Shown: in pieces, positions 63,445 through 64,000 of the stretch
Position numbering within the stretch: position 1 is the stretch's first letter
Layout: the number at the start of each line of letters is the position of its first letter
Assembly (NCBI RefSeq): GCF_010091925.1
Contig: NZ_WVID01000010.1
Location: 215,298-279,297, forward strand
DNA: 64,000 bases
Origin: Nostoc sp. B(2019)
GTDB lineage: Bacteria; Cyanobacteriota; Cyanobacteriia; Cyanobacteriales; Nostocaceae
Direction of reading: 5' to 3'
Position numbers and translations under genes: made by a program
Notes under the pieces: model-generated
What the model saw: only the letters and a program-made list of their open reading frames with translations
Told to the model about the DNA's origin: nothing
Databases searched by the model: none

Positions 63445-63664
63445 TTAGAATAGCTTCAGGTAGAGGCGCATCAAAATCATCAGGTACTTTAAATTCTCCG
63501 GCACACAAACCAAATCGACGTCGCTGTTTATTGGTGGCTGTAATTGGTTTTAATTCAGCAATAAGCTTATCTGCTTGGACAATAACAAAGGTTTCACCTG
63601 CCTCGACTTGATTAAGATATTTCAAGGGATCTTGTTGGATCTCATCAACTGTGACTTTTTGCAT
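63380..63664 (-). CDS. Phd/YefM-type antitoxin
   Basis: A 94-residue antitoxin with the N-terminal Phd fold (VTVDEIQQDPLKYLNQVEAGETFVIVQADKLIAELKPI) that binds its own promoter. The C-terminal part (about 50-80) is the toxin-binding tail (FKVPDDFDAPLPEAILNAFEADE). The last 15 residues read through the toxin start in another frame (65-base overlap). Its partner PIN toxin is internally deleted, so this antitoxin is orphaned unless it neutralises a related toxin elsewhere. Confidence 0.85.
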   Translation of the reverse strand: MQKVTVDEIQQDPLKYLNQVEAGETFVIVQADKLIAELKPITATNKQRRRFGLCAGEFKVPDDFDAPLPEAILNAFEADENSYRYPFLFMVYQW

Positions 63665-63848
63665 CTTACTATTTCGGCGTAGTGGTATGAGGATAGTAGA
63701 TTGTCTGACTCAATTTTAGTGCGATGTTTGAACAGAAGTTATTTCTTCAACACTGCACGTGGTCTAATTTAAAATAAATTATTTAAAATAAATTATATAT
63801 ACAGCTTTCTCATTTCTCCCTGTGGAATGTCAATTTGGCTCAATATCT

Positions 63849-64000
63849 ATGTCTCAAAAGATTCAAAAATATTTTATTCAAAAAACTCCAGGAGTCTGCG
63901 GAGGTAACGCACGCATCCGCAATACTCGCATTCCTGTTTGGACTCTAGTTTCTTTTCGTCAGCAAGGAGCTTCTGAGGATGAATTACTAAGAAATTATCC
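63849..64000 (+). CDS. DUF433 protein, partial (cut by window end)
   Basis: The first 50 residues of a DUF433 family protein: KTPGVCGGNARIRNTRIPVWTLVSFRQQGASEDELLRNYP. The motif CGG..RIxxTRIPVW is characteristic. DUF433 proteins are small VapB-like antitoxin relatives often paired with DUF5615 (PIN-like) toxins. The start is ATG 63849, about 185 bases divergent from the Phd gene. The rest lies beyond the window. Confidence 0.85.
   Translation, partial: MSQKIQKYFIQKTPGVCGGNARIRNTRIPVWTLVSFRQQGASEDELLRNY

Overview
The window looks like chromosomal DNA of a filamentous, probably heterocyst-forming cyanobacterium (Nostocales, Nostoc/Anabaena-like). The evidence is the dense scatter of the HIP1 octamer GCGATCGC, Nostoc-style intergenic palindromes and G-rich 'gggaatgggga' tracts, a split-intein DnaE C-terminal gene, a Mo-dependent nitrogenase C-terminal-domain protein, a flavodiiron flv4-PsiE-flv2 operon and a cyanobacterial sucrose synthase. 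No rRNA, tRNA, CRISPR array or intact transposase gene was found.

Layout. 1-1762 holds no recognisable gene. 1763-4250 carries four small minus-strand genes (DUF6881-like, DUF6464, a coiled-coil protein, a PD-(D/E)XK-like protein). 4444-5793 is the separate C-terminal half of DNA polymerase III alpha with its 36-residue split-intein half, followed divergently by gatA. 7870-13473 is mixed: a truncated RodZ-like protein, an alpha/beta hydrolase, a PadR regulator with a perfect 30-bp palindrome in its promoter, a HAD phosphatase, and a MinD-like ATPase paired with a haem-c-type (CxxCH) HAMP sensor.

13904-23743 is the most distinctive region, a ten-kilobase plus-strand peptide-export cassette. 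It has five small double-glycine-leader peptides (three of them 318-bp tandem copies), a tandem cyclic-nucleotide-binding-fold protein, an HlyD-type adaptor, a C39-peptidase ABC transporter and an NHLP-type ABC transporter. No peptide-modifying enzyme is present, and all five predicted cores are acidic and almost cysteine-free. It is followed by a nitrogenase-associated small protein, a DUF3455 protein, a gene broken by one amber codon, and a signalling block (NarL response regulator, REC-HisKA_3 kinase, dCache hybrid kinase).

31996-43191 encodes an Rrf2 regulator, three dTDP-rhamnose genes (rfbA, rfbC, rfbD; a 214-bp MITE-like element sits between rfbA and rfbC), then a surface/secretion block: a GT-A-like glycosyltransferase, three RTX calcium-binding repeat proteins (one fused to pentapeptide repeats) and a glycosyltransferase fused to a parvulin-type peptidyl-prolyl isomerase. 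After a 2-kb gene-free, repeat-rich stretch come a GH65 phosphorylase/beta-phosphoglucomutase fusion and sucrose synthase, a plausible sugar-phosphorolysis module.

51459-55810 is the flv4-PsiE-flv2 photoprotection operon. The last part (56031-64000) holds a PLP-dependent deaminase/desulfhydrase, a GmrSD-like DUF262/HNH defence protein, a pair of low-complexity NPFAGG repeat proteins (one with GNGNW repeats and a PEP-CTERM tail), VanZ-like and DUF4870 membrane proteins, a Phd-type antitoxin with a decayed PIN toxin, and a DUF433 gene cut by the window end.
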